Positions 54,577 through 62,359 of a stretch of DNA of 64,000 bases are shown piece by piece. The stretch's first letter is position 1, and the number at the start of each line of letters is the position of its first letter. Source of the DNA: Mycobacterium sp. Aquia_216 (GTDB lineage Bacteria > Actinomycetota > Actinomycetes > Mycobacteriales > Mycobacteriaceae); NCBI RefSeq assembly GCF_026723865.1, contig NZ_CP113529.1, forward strand, positions 4,340,001 to 4,404,000. The letters are read 5' to 3'. The notes beneath the pieces were generated by a model. It saw only the letters and a program-made list of their open reading frames with translations, was not told where the DNA came from and ran no database searches. A program made the translations under genes and the position numbers.

Positions 54577-55486
54577 GGAACTGGTCCACAGCGACGTCTT
54601 CGAGCACGGCGAGCGCGTCGTCGGTGAGGACAGCCAAGGACGTGTACAGCGTCACCAGGTAGCGCGCGATCGCCGACTGGTTGATGCCGGTGAACCGCAC
54701 CGACAGACCCGGCGCCTGCTCCCCGACGAGGCCCGGCTGGAACAAGCCCACGACTCCTTGGCGCTCCTCGCCGGTGCGCACCAGGATGATCTTGGTCTTG
54801 CCGTCCTCGACCGGAACCTTGTCCGACGGGATCAACGGAATGCCGCGCCAGGTAATGAACTGCGCGCCGAACAGGCTGACGACGACGGGCGGCACGCCAC
54901 GGTAGGTGGCTTCACGACCGAAGGCGGCGATGCCCTGCGGGTGGGTCAGGAAGAAGCTCGGCGTCTTCCACACCCGAGTGATCAGCGCGTCCAGGTCGTC
55001 CGGCGTCGGAGCGCCACCCAGCGTCTGGATCGTCTGCTCCGGGGTCACCTGCGACAGCAACCCGTACTCCGGGCTGTTGATCAGTTCGAATTCCTGGCGC
55101 TCTTTGATCGTCTCGATGGTCAGCCGCAGCTGCTGGGTGACCTGGTCGTGTGGGCTGGAGTACAGGTCGGAGACCCGGGTGCTGACATCCAGCAGCGTGG
55201 AGATGTTGCGCAGGGTGTATTCGCGGGGGCTGGTCTCGTAGTCGACGAAGGTCTCCGCCAGCGGTGTGTCAAGGGCGGCGCCCTCTTGTGCCGTCACGGC
55301 AACCTGTTCGGGGTTGACCACCCGGTTCACCCGGTAGATACCGGCTTCGACCGGCACGAAGCTGAGCAGGTGCAGCAGCCAGCGGGGGGTTATCGTCGAA
55401 AGCTGCGGGACGGTCTTGGTCGCGTTCGCTAGCTGTCTGGCACCGAGATCCCCGAGAGCCTGAGACTCATTTTGAGCCGACGTCAT
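54563..55486 (-). CDS. Family 2A encapsulin shell protein (SrpI / MMP-I type)
   Basis: 307 aa, the length of the M. leprae 35-kDa major membrane protein MMP-I. It has the HK97-fold shell-protein pattern with an extended N-terminal arm (RQLANATKTVPQLSTITPRWLLHLLSFVPVEAGIYRVNR), SPREYTLRNISTLLDVSTRVSDLYSSPHDQ in the E-loop region, and a C-terminal VRFTGINQSAIARYLVTLYTSLAVLTDDALAVLEDV. It self-assembles into an icosahedral compartment that in cyanobacteria and mycobacteria encloses cysteine desulfurase. It has no cysteines. ATG at 55486 is preceded by GGAAGGA. First gene of a two-gene operon. Confidence 0.9.
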   Translation of the reverse strand: MTSAQNESQALGDLGARQLANATKTVPQLSTITPRWLLHLLSFVPVEAGIYRVNRVVNPEQVAVTAQEGAALDTPLAETFVDYETSPREYTLRNISTLLDVSTRVSDLYSSPHDQVTQQLRLTIETIKERQEFELINSPEYGLLSQVTPEQTIQTLGGAPTPDDLDALITRVWKTPSFFLTHPQGIAAFGREATYRGVPPVVVSLFGAQFITWRGIPLIPSDKVPVEDGKTKIILVRTGEERQGVVGLFQPGLVGEQAPGLSVRFTGINQSAIARYLVTLYTSLAVLTDDALAVLEDVAVDQFHEYK

Positions 55487-55662
55487 CTTGGTCCTTCCGT
55501 CGTTGTCGAATACTTAGCACGGGTGTAGAGCCACAGGATCACCAACCGAAAGCGCCACGCTGAGCCGACGCAAGTGTAAAACTCATCGAGATTTTTTCAA
55601 TCACCGGGGTAGGTGCTCCTGGTCGAGCGAACTCGGTCGAGATATTGCCCTATAGTGGTCGC
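55487..55662. promoter_or_regulatory. Divergent control region between encapsulin and the cysteine-biosynthesis unit
   Basis: 176 bp shared by the two units. On the plus strand TATAGT at 55651-55656 is a good -10 box, six bases before the leader ATG, so transcription should start at or near the A of that ATG. On the minus strand an AT-rich TAAGTATT lies near 55515-55525 as a possible encapsulin -10. The head-to-head layout suggests common sulfur control. Confidence 0.55.
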
Positions 55663-55734
55663 ATGCACCACGCTGCACAGCTGCGCCTTATCCCTTCGCG
55701 CTGCCTTGCCGTGGACTGTTGTTGCTGTTGTTGA
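55663..55734 (+). CDS. Leaderless polycysteine leader peptide, 23 codons
   Basis: ATG at 55663 lies six bases after the TATAGT -10 box, the arrangement of leaderless mRNAs. The peptide begins MHHAAQLRL and ends in Asp followed by five consecutive Cys codons (TGT TGT TGC TGT TGT) before TGA. In mycobacteria, leaderless polycysteine uORFs are known to attenuate downstream sulfur genes in response to cysteine supply. The next genes are a TQXA-like gene, cysK1 and cysE, so ribosome stalling when Cys-tRNA is short would turn on cysteine synthesis. Confidence 0.85.
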   Translation: MHHAAQLRLIPSRCLAVDCCCCC

Positions 55735-55779
55735 TTTCCTGACGACCCAATTCTGACGTTCTAATCGTCGCGCTTTTTA

Positions 55780-55818
55780 CCCGCTAGCGGGCGTGCGCCC
55801 GCGCGTACGGAAGCGCGC
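55780..55818 (+). promoter_or_regulatory. Candidate attenuator with mutually exclusive hairpins
   Basis: Segment 1 CCCGC (55780-55784), segment 2 GCGGGCG (55787-55793), segment 3 CGCCCGC (55796-55802) and segment 4 GCGCG/CGCGC (55801-55805 with 55814-55818). Segment 2 can pair with 1 or, over seven bases, with 3, and 3-4 overlap. This lies between the polycysteine ORF and the next start codon, where a ribosome-sensing switch would be expected. Confidence 0.5.
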
Positions 55819-55852
55819 AACAGTCGAAATCTTCCGGGAAGAACAACCAGCG

Positions 55853-57124
55853 ATGACCGTGTTATCCATATCCAGCCGCGCCCTCGCGCCGGTGGCGACC
55901 CGTAGGCGCATCGAGGTCCGGCCGGCCACCGAGCTGCCCCACATGACGCGTTACCGCGGCGGCACCTACTCCCACACCGTCGACAGGATCGTGTTCAGCG
56001 ACGGCAGCACCGCGCGCACCGATTTGATCCGCTTGCATCCGAATCTGCATGCCTATTCACTCGACTTCGCCGGCATCGCCCCGCATCTGCCATCGCGGTA
56101 CCAGTTGGGAACCTGGTCGGCACTGCCCCATCTGCGCAGCCGCGACTACGAGGCGGAGGTGGATTGGATTCTGCGCCACTCGTATCCGATGCAAACGACC
56201 GCGGACCTCAGTCAACAGCTGCGCCACGCCGGTTACCCGCTGGGACACGCCAATGTCGAGGAACACGAAGCCATCGCGGCCACTCAGGCGGCGATCTGGT
56301 ATCTGACCAACGGCTTGGCTCTGGACACCCAGCCGCTGAACGTACCCGTCGCGGTGCACCGCACACCCGGCCCGGTGATCACCTTCGAATTCGACGGCCA
56401 ACCCCAACTCGGCGGCTACTCGGTGTGGACCGTGTCCGACAGTGCCATCACATTTCGGCTGCAGAAATCCGCCAATGGCATTGACTGGCAAGAGGTTTCC
56501 GGCTCACAGCTGACCGTCAGTCCAGCGAAGGGGCACTACCAACGCGCGCTGGGAATAGGCAGCACCTTGTCGAGCAGCAGCCACGGTCACCGTGGACGCG
56601 GCTACCGCTACTACCGGCTCATCGCCGAAGCAGAGAATGGCACCACACCCAAAGTCGGCCACGTGGATTTCTGGCTGACCGGTACGCGGCACTATCGCAA
56701 CGCCGACGCCGTCGTACATCTCTACAACTACCTGCTTTCCGGGGCACTGAAGGCACCACAGGAACCCGACGTGTCCGCCCTCATCGATACCGAGGCCGCC
56801 GCCGGACCCGAGCTCGTGGGCCCATTTCGGGTACGAATCCCGTTGACATTCAACGTTGCCGACGGCCACTCGCTGGTCGACGCCGACGGTTTCGCCGTCG
56901 ATGGGATAGTCCACCCGGGCACCGACTTCTACCTGCGCCCGGCACCGGGCACCTCCGCGACGACGCTGACCGCAACAGCTACTCCGCACCGGCTCACCGG
57001 CGGAGTGCTGACCGGCGTGGCCCCCGAGGCACCGGAACAATTCACTCCGGTCGCCCTCGCCGTACCCTCCGACGTTGCAATCCACTTCGACATTCGCTGG
57101 AATGGCGTTTGTGACCATCGCTGA
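55853..57124 (+). CDS. TQXA/thioester-domain-like protein lacking the thioester Cys
   Basis: 423 aa from the ATG at 55853, about ten bases after GGGAAG. Residues 80-180 resemble a TQXA (thioester) domain: [11 protein letters not shown], where the normally conserved Cys-containing YC(I/V)D reads YSLD, and [19 protein letters not shown] carrying the TQxA/IW signature Gln. The rest is beta-rich. No signal peptide or membrane helix is visible. It has a single Cys, four residues from the end. First structural gene after the polycysteine leader and overlapping cysK1 by 14 bp, so linked to cysteine metabolism in a way I cannot specify. Confidence 0.65.
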   Translation: MTVLSISSRALAPVATRRRIEVRPATELPHMTRYRGGTYSHTVDRIVFSDGSTARTDLIRLHPNLHAYSLDFAGIAPHLPSRYQLGTWSALPHLRSRDYEAEVDWILRHSYPMQTTADLSQQLRHAGYPLGHANVEEHEAIAATQAAIWYLTNGLALDTQPLNVPVAVHRTPGPVITFEFDGQPQLGGYSVWTVSDSAITFRLQKSANGIDWQEVSGSQLTVSPAKGHYQRALGIGSTLSSSSHGHRGRGYRYYRLIAEAENGTTPKVGHVDFWLTGTRHYRNADAVVHLYNYLLSGALKAPQEPDVSALIDTEAAAGPELVGPFRVRIPLTFNVADGHSLVDADGFAVDGIVHPGTDFYLRPAPGTSATTLTATATPHRLTGGVLTGVAPEAPEQFTPVALAVPSDVAIHFDIRWNGVCDHR

Positions 57125-58043
57125 GAACATCACGCAACTGATCGGCAACACCCCCCTGGTCCGGTTAAACCGGGTCACCGACGGCGCAGGCGCGGACGTG
57201 GTCGCCAAGCTGGAATCGTTCAACCCCGCAAACAGCGTGAAGGACCGCCTCGGGGTGGCTCTGATCGACGCGGGCGAGGAAGCCGGCCTGATCAAACCGG
57301 ACACGATCATCTTGGAGCCGACGAGCGGCAACACGGGCATTGCGTTAGCCGTCGTGGCCGCGGCCCGTGGTTATCGGATCGTGCTGACCATGCCGGAGAC
57401 GATGAGCATCGAGCGGCGCAAGCTGCTGCGCGCCCTGGGTGCCGAGCTCATCCTGACCCCGGGCCCCGAGGGCATGCCGGGCGCCATCGCCAAGGCCGAG
57501 GAACTGGCCAAGACCGACGACCGGTATTTCGTGCCCCAACAGTTCGAAAACCCGGCCAACGCAGCCATTCACCGCAAGACCACCGCCGAGGAGGTGTGGC
57601 GCGACACCGACGGGAAGATCGACTTCTTCGTGTCGGGAGTCGGCACCGGCGGCACCATCACCGGAGTCGCCCAGGTCATCAAGGAACGCAAGCCCTCGGT
57701 GCAGTTCGTGGCCGTCGAACCGGCCGCGTCACCGGTGCTGTCGGGCGGCAAGAAGGGTCCGCACCCGATCCAGGGCATCGGCGCCGGCTTCGTTCCGCCG
57801 GTGCTCGACCTCGATCTGGTCGACGAGATCATCACCGTCGGCAACGACGACTCGATCAACCTGGCCCGGCGGCTGGCTCGCGAAGAGGGGTTACTGGTCG
57901 GCATCTCCTCGGGTGCGGCCGTGGTGGCCGCACTGCAGATCGCCCACCGGCCCGAAAACGCGGGGAAGCTGATCGTGGTTGTGCTCCCCGACTTCGGCGA
58001 GCGGTATTTGAGCACGCCGCTTTTCGACGACGTGACGGAGTAG
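57111..58043 (+). CDS. cysK1: O-acetylserine sulfhydrylase CysK1
   Basis: 310 aa, the same length as M. tuberculosis CysK1. Makes cysteine from O-acetylserine and sulfide. PLP Lys in [31 protein letters not shown] for the phosphate, and GISSGA. GTG at 57111 is chosen, giving [19 protein letters not shown]; an ATG nine bases earlier is possible. The start is inside the end of the TQXA-like gene, so they are coupled. The protein contains no cysteine. Confidence 0.95.
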   Translation: MTIAENITQLIGNTPLVRLNRVTDGAGADVVAKLESFNPANSVKDRLGVALIDAGEEAGLIKPDTIILEPTSGNTGIALAVVAAARGYRIVLTMPETMSIERRKLLRALGAELILTPGPEGMPGAIAKAEELAKTDDRYFVPQQFENPANAAIHRKTTAEEVWRDTDGKIDFFVSGVGTGGTITGVAQVIKERKPSVQFVAVEPAASPVLSGGKKGPHPIQGIGAGFVPPVLDLDLVDEIITVGNDDSINLARRLAREEGLLVGISSGAAVVAALQIAHRPENAGKLIVVVLPDFGERYLSTPLFDDVTE

Positions 58044-58051
58044 GAGTAGGT

Positions 58052-58735
58052 GTGCTGGCAGCGATACGGCAGGACATCCGGGCGGCCACCGAGCGCGACC
58101 CGGCCCGGCCGTCGGCGCTGCAGGTCATCTTCGCCTATCCCGGCATACACGCCCTGTGGGGCCACCGGATCAGTCATTGGCTGTGGAACCGGGGCGCCAA
58201 GGTCGCCGCACGGGTTGTCGGGGAACTGACCCGAATCCTCACCGGGGTCGAGATCCATCCCGGCGCGATACTCGGCACCGGTCTGTTCATCGACCACGCC
58301 ACCGGGGTGGTGATCGGGGAAACCGCTGAAGTCGGCGACGACGTCACGATCTACCACGGCGTGACGCTCGGCGGCACCAGTACGGACCCGGGTAAACGAC
58401 ACCCCACCATCGGCGACCGGGTGATCATCGGCGCCGGGGCCAAGATCCTGGGCCCGATCAAAATCGGAGATGACAGTCGCATCGGCGCCAACTCCGTCGT
58501 CGTCAAAGAGGTCCCGTCGAGCAGCGTGGTCGTCGGGGTACCGGGGCAGATCATCAGCCGCGCCAGACCCGGCAGCCCGGACGATTCATTGCCCGACCTC
58601 GTCGGTGTCAGCCTGCAACAGTTGCTCAGCAGGGTGGCCAAACTCGAAGCCCAGGGCGACAGCAACCAGCAAACCGGCCGCGTCATCCGCCCGCCCGAGG
58701 CCGGCGTCTGGCACGGCGAAGACTTCTCCATCTAA
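58052..58735 (+). CDS. cysE: Serine O-acetyltransferase CysE
   Basis: 227 aa. Left-handed beta-helix with hexapeptide repeats ([40 protein letters not shown]) and a C-terminal tail ending in Ile, GEDFSI, which is the CysK-docking tail. Supplies O-acetylserine to CysK1. GTG at 58052 follows GGAGTAGGAGTAGG by a short spacing and 8 bp after the cysK1 stop. Contains no cysteine. Confidence 0.95.
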   Translation: MLAAIRQDIRAATERDPARPSALQVIFAYPGIHALWGHRISHWLWNRGAKVAARVVGELTRILTGVEIHPGAILGTGLFIDHATGVVIGETAEVGDDVTIYHGVTLGGTSTDPGKRHPTIGDRVIIGAGAKILGPIKIGDDSRIGANSVVVKEVPSSSVVVGVPGQIISRARPGSPDDSLPDLVGVSLQQLLSRVAKLEAQGDSNQQTGRVIRPPEAGVWHGEDFSI

Positions 58736-58829
58736 ACGACCGGGCAACATCCACGGCCGAGGTATCGGCAAGGATTAAATCTGTTGTGAGCCAAACACTT
58801 AGAATCTGCCTCAAAAGGTATAAATGTCC

Positions 58830-58835
58830 TACAGT
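58830..58835 (+). promoter_or_regulatory. -10 box TACAGT of the second leader
   Basis: TACAGT lies six bases before the GTG of the second micro-ORF, exactly the spacing seen at 55651-55663. A leaderless transcript starting on or next to the GTG is inferred. An upstream TATAAAT at 58820-58826 is a second, less well-placed -10 candidate. Confidence 0.6.
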
Positions 58836-58841
58836 GGTGCT

Positions 58842-58904
58842 GTGCAACAGCTCTCAGGACTTCTAGTCGTTCAGCGCCGCCTCGCGGCGCACTGTTGCCG
58901 CTGA
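58842..58904 (+). CDS. Leaderless Cys-Cys leader peptide, 20 codons
   Basis: GTG at 58842. The peptide starts VQQLSGLL and ends RRLAAHCCR before TGA, so the cysteine codons are in the same end position as in the first leader. Its leaderless promoter, length and ending make it a second cysteine-sensing uORF. The next gene is the small ANTAR-like protein, 115 bp downstream. Confidence 0.75.
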   Translation: MQQLSGLLVVQRRLAAHCCR

Positions 58905-58937
58905 CTCTCTGACACCCCGCTGGGACAGCAATTCGAG

Positions 58938-58957
58938 TTCGGCCCCGAAGACCGGGC
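58938..58957 (+). promoter_or_regulatory. Alternative hairpins after the second leader
   Basis: TTCGG-CC-CCGAA (58938-58949) is a perfect hairpin; alternatively GCCC (58942-58945) pairs with GGGC (58954-58957). The two cannot form together. It lies between the uORF and the ANTAR-like gene, in the position of an attenuator. Confidence 0.4.
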
Positions 58958-59019
58958 GCTTAGTCCAATCCCCTTACATTCGTGCCTTTCGCCAACATTC
59001 GGACCAGGAGATCCAACTA

Positions 59020-59298
59020 ATGACTGAAATCCTCACGAGTCAGGTACGACTCAGCCCTGGGCGCAATCCAGACAGCCGAGTTCTCGACACCGCGGTAGGA
59101 ATACTCGTCGGGTGGCGTCGGTGCGGCACGTACACCGCTTTCCGGGAACTGATCTCGGTCAGCGAGCGGCACCGGGTACCGATTTTCGCCCTGGCCGGTG
59201 CATTGGTGAGCCTAGCCAGCCGGGACGGCGACGTCAGGGGCGATACGGCTGCCGAGCTCGCCGCCGAGCGGGAGTGGGGCCTGACTTACTTGCTGTGA
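59020..59298 (+). CDS. Small stand-alone ANTAR-like RNA-binding protein, 92 aa
   Basis: ATG at 59020 with AGGAG nine bases upstream. Residues 20-65 (RVLDTAVGILVGWRRCGTYTAFRELISVSERHRVPIFALAGALVSLAS) follow the three-helix ANTAR pattern: A-x-GIL(M/V), a central Cys-containing turn, AF-x-L at the second helix, and the paired final helix. ANTAR domains bind paired hairpins and prevent transcription termination. There is no sensor domain attached. Placed after a cysteine-sensing leader, it could connect sulfur supply to antitermination elsewhere; targets are unknown. Confidence 0.7.
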   Translation: MTEILTSQVRLSPGRNPDSRVLDTAVGILVGWRRCGTYTAFRELISVSERHRVPIFALAGALVSLASRDGDVRGDTAAELAAEREWGLTYLL

Positions 59299-59987
59299 GG
59301 GTATCCCCGAACGTCGACTTGAGCGAACGAGTGGACCCAACGGTGCGGAGGGCGAGGGGAATTCGGCTCACCGTCTCGGTCCACACCCAGTACCGACCAG
59401 CCGGCGCGGACCGCGGCATCCAGTTCGTCGGGAGCGTCGGACAGGAAGAGAATCCGCTCGGCGGGAATACCGATCTCGTCAGCAATCCGGTCGTAGGAGG
59501 TGCTCTCCCGCTTGCCCCCTGCCGTGGCCAGGTCGAACCAGCCGCTGATCAATGACGCGAGCTCGCCGCCGCGAGCGTGAGTGAACCAATCCCGTTGATT
59601 ACGCACCGAACCCGACGAGAATATGGACAACGTAATACCGCTTTCGTGCCACGATGTCAGCGCCGATCGGACGTCGTCGAAGAACTCTCCGTGGAGGACT
59701 CCAGTGCGGAAACCCTCCGCGCATATCAAGCCTTGGGCGATTTTGAGAGGCTCGGCCTTCACATCCAAAGCCAGCCATCCGCACAGGGTTTCGGCGATCT
59801 CCGTCAGATCGGCGTCGGGTCGACGCATCAGGCCTCGAGTGCCGGCAATCACCGGATCGGCTTCGCCGTTTCGGTTGTCGCTCAGCCAGGACGGAAGATG
59901 CTGTCGGGTATAGCCATACAGGTCTTCACGCACAGAATTGGTCGGGCTGGTGGTGCCCTCGATGTCGATGACGATCGCAGCTATCAC
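59286..59987 (-). CDS. mtnC: Acireductone synthase (enolase-phosphatase) MtnC
   Basis: 233 aa HAD-family enzyme that turns diketo-methylthiopentyl-phosphate into acireductone in methionine salvage. IDIEGTTSP holds the nucleophile Asp (motif I), FSSGSVRNQRDWF the motif II Ser, and FLSDAPDELDAA motif IV. Overlaps mtnD by 4 bp and the ANTAR-like gene, which is convergent, by 13 bp. Confidence 0.9.
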   Translation of the reverse strand: MIAAIVIDIEGTTSPTNSVREDLYGYTRQHLPSWLSDNRNGEADPVIAGTRGLMRRPDADLTEIAETLCGWLALDVKAEPLKIAQGLICAEGFRTGVLHGEFFDDVRSALTSWHESGITLSIFSSGSVRNQRDWFTHARGGELASLISGWFDLATAGGKRESTSYDRIADEIGIPAERILFLSDAPDELDAAVRAGWSVLGVDRDGEPNSPRPPHRWVHSFAQVDVRGYPHSK

Positions 59988-60556
59988 GCGGTCAGCTGAT
60001 CCAGCGTCGGGAAACGTGCGCCGATCGAGTCGCCGGTGAAATCGCCAACCCAGCCGTCTTGTTCTTCAAAGAAGCGGATCGCAATGAAATCGGGCCGCAC
60101 GCCCATGTCGAACCAATGCCGAGTGCCCGCCGGCACCGACAGCAAGTCACCGGCTTCGCATACCACCGCGACAACTTCCGCTGCCAGGTGCAGGTAGAAA
60201 CAGCCACGGCCGGCAACGAAGAAACGTACTTCGTCCTCGGCGTGCCGGTGCTCGGAGAGAAATTTCTCGCGTGCGGCTTTGGCCGTGTCCGGCCAGCGCG
60301 GATCGCTCAGGTTGGGCTGCAACCGCGCGACGTCGATGTGCCGGTAGCGGCCGTCGGCATTGAGTTTGGTGACGTAGTCGCGGTAGTTGGCCAGGATTTC
60401 CGCCGACGGCGTGGCCGCACCGATCCCGGGCTCGCTGGGCCAGCGGTCGAACACAATGCCGCGCTTGCTCAGTTCGACACCGATCGCCTCCGCCTCATCG
60501 GTACGCGACCGAATGTCTGCGGCATCGTTTTCCGCCATGACCTGCAGCAGGGTCAT
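59984..60556 (-). CDS. mtnD: Acireductone dioxygenase MtnD
   Basis: 190 aa cupin. Metal ligands are in EHRHAEDEVRFF (His, His, Glu) and GTRHWFDMG (His). Cleaves acireductone to the keto acid precursor of methionine and formate (Fe form) or off-pathway products (Ni form). Overlaps both neighbours by 4 bp. Confidence 0.9.
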   Translation of the reverse strand: MTLLQVMAENDAADIRSRTDEAEAIGVELSKRGIVFDRWPSEPGIGAATPSAEILANYRDYVTKLNADGRYRHIDVARLQPNLSDPRWPDTAKAAREKFLSEHRHAEDEVRFFVAGRGCFYLHLAAEVVAVVCEAGDLLSVPAGTRHWFDMGVRPDFIAIRFFEEQDGWVGDFTGDSIGARFPTLDQLTA

Positions 60557-62184
60557 GCGGACTCCAAACCATCAGTGTAGGAACCTATTTCGCGGTGCCC
60601 CGTCAGCGTCACCAACTCGCATATCGCCTCCAGACACTCCGCCCTGTCGCGGGCCTGCGCGAGGTCGTCGCCCCACGCGGTGACGCCGTGGCCGGCGATG
60701 AACAGCACCGGCGCCTCGTCTGGATGGTTGGTCAGATGACGCTCGATCTCGGCACCGATGCGCGACACGTCGGAGTGATTGGCAAAGACCGGGATATCGA
60801 CGAAGGGGCCGGGTCTAAAACCCTTGGTCAGCTCATATCCGCTGAACCGCAGCGTATCTGGTGCACCGATTGACCGGGCGGTGGCATGCGGCGGATGGAT
60901 GTGCACCACGGCCTGGGCGTGGGTGGCCCGGTAGATGGCGGTGTGGATCGCGGTCTCTGCCGACGGACGGCGGGTTCCCGATAAGGGCCGAGAGTCAGCG
61001 ACATCGACCCTCACCATGTCGTCGGCGGTGAGCTCACCCTTGGACAATCCACTTCCCGTGATCACCACGGTGTGGCCGGTGCGCACGGAGATGTTGCCGG
61101 CCGTGCCCGGCATCCAGCCTTGTGCGTAGAGGCTGCGGGCGAGAGCCGCAATCTGTTGCTCGACAAAGGAAATCGGTGAGGGGACTACGCCATTCTCGGT
61201 GACGACCGCGGTAACCAACTCCGGTGGAGTGACGTCAAAGGCCGGGTTGAAGACCCCGACTCCGGCCGGGGCGATGGCAACGCCACCGACATGCGTGATC
61301 TCCCCCGCGGCCCGCTCTTCCACCACGACCTCGCGCCCGCTGCGCGTAGCCGGATCGCGCGTCGACTCTGGGGCGACCACGATGAACGGAATGCCGTGCC
61401 GGTGAGCCACCACTGCCAAGCCGTAGGTGCCGATCTTGTTGGCCACCGAGCCGTCGGCGGCGATGCGATCCGCGCCGACGATCACACAGTCCACCTGCCC
61501 GGTGGCCATCGCCCACGCCGCAGCCGAATCGATGGTCAGCCGGTGTGGGATGCCGGCCTCGGCCAACTCCCATGCGGTCAGCCTGGCTCCCTGCAGCAGG
61601 GGCCGGGTCTCGTCGACCAGGACGTTCTCAAGCACCGCGCGTTCGTGCAGCACGCGCAATGCGCCGATCGCGGTACCGAACGCGGTCGTGGCCAGTCGGC
61701 CGGTGTTGCAGTGGGTAAGGATGCGCAACGGGCGGCCCGGGCGCAGCTGTTGGATGAGGTCCGCCGCGTGGGTGGCGGCCGCGCGATTGACGCGGGCGTC
61801 CTCCTCCAACATCTCCAACGCTGCCTCGAGCACGGCCTCCGGGCCCTCGGGTAGTTTCGCCAGTGCGCGGCGCACGCCCCAGGCCAGGTTGACTGCGGTG
61901 GGACGGGCCGACGCGATCCGGGTCGCTTCCAACTCGACCTTCTCGTAATCACCCGGATGCGCATACGCCGCCAGCACTACCCCGAAGGCCCCGGAAACTC
62001 CGATCGCCGGCGCCCCCCGAATCGCCAGGGTCTTGATCGCGTCGATAACGTCGTCCACCGTGGTGATCCGCAACGTACGCAGCTCATGCGGGAGCGCGCG
62101 CTGGTCGATGACCACCAACGCGCCATCTGACCACGCGATCGAACTCTCCTCGAAGCGCTCCGTTCGCTGTGCAGCTGCCGCCAC
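60553..62184 (-). CDS. mtnAB: MtnA-MtnB fusion: methylthioribose-1-phosphate isomerase / methylthioribulose-1-phosphate dehydratase
   Basis: 543 aa. Residues 1-335 are MtnA: RGAPAIGVSGAFG, catalytic Cys in THCNTG, and Asp in VGADRIAADGSVANKIGTY. Residues about 340-543 are MtnB, a class II aldolase-type zinc enzyme: GTAGNISVR, HIHPPHATA with the metal His residues, and AGHGVTAWGDD. Both active sites look intact, so one chain performs two consecutive steps. GTG at 62184. First gene of mtnAB-mtnD-mtnC. Confidence 0.9.
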   Translation of the reverse strand: MAAAAQRTERFEESSIAWSDGALVVIDQRALPHELRTLRITTVDDVIDAIKTLAIRGAPAIGVSGAFGVVLAAYAHPGDYEKVELEATRIASARPTAVNLAWGVRRALAKLPEGPEAVLEAALEMLEEDARVNRAAATHAADLIQQLRPGRPLRILTHCNTGRLATTAFGTAIGALRVLHERAVLENVLVDETRPLLQGARLTAWELAEAGIPHRLTIDSAAAWAMATGQVDCVIVGADRIAADGSVANKIGTYGLAVVAHRHGIPFIVVAPESTRDPATRSGREVVVEERAAGEITHVGGVAIAPAGVGVFNPAFDVTPPELVTAVVTENGVVPSPISFVEQQIAALARSLYAQGWMPGTAGNISVRTGHTVVITGSGLSKGELTADDMVRVDVADSRPLSGTRRPSAETAIHTAIYRATHAQAVVHIHPPHATARSIGAPDTLRFSGYELTKGFRPGPFVDIPVFANHSDVSRIGAEIERHLTNHPDEAPVLFIAGHGVTAWGDDLAQARDRAECLEAICELVTLTGHREIGSYTDGLESA

Positions 62185-62296
62185 ATCGGTTATGGAACTC
62201 GCAGGCCCCTGCGGCGACCAGATTTTGACTCGGCGAGACCGGATAGCATTCGCAAAGCGCGGCGGACATCACCGGACCGGTGACGGGGGAAGGTCA

Positions 62297-62359
62297 GTGA
62301 CCGACGATCAAGTCAGAGTGGCGATCACCGCGGGGGCGTCCCAGGGCGGATCGTTGTGA
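62297..62359 (+). CDS. 20-codon leader ORF coupled to arr
   Basis: GTG at 62297 sits just after GGGGGAAGG, a strong ribosome site. The peptide begins VTDDQVRVAI and stops at a TGA that overlaps the arr start as TTGTGACG, so arr translation may depend on it. No clustered rare or regulatory codons are evident. The region 62185-62296 divides it from the divergent mtn operon. Confidence 0.5.
   Translation: MTDDQVRVAITAGASQGGSL

Noticed and set aside
62185..62296. SAM riboswitch before mtnAB
   Set aside because: On the minus strand there is only a short CGCAGG/CCTGCG hairpin; conserved SAM-I, SAM-II or SAM-IV core bases could not be found.
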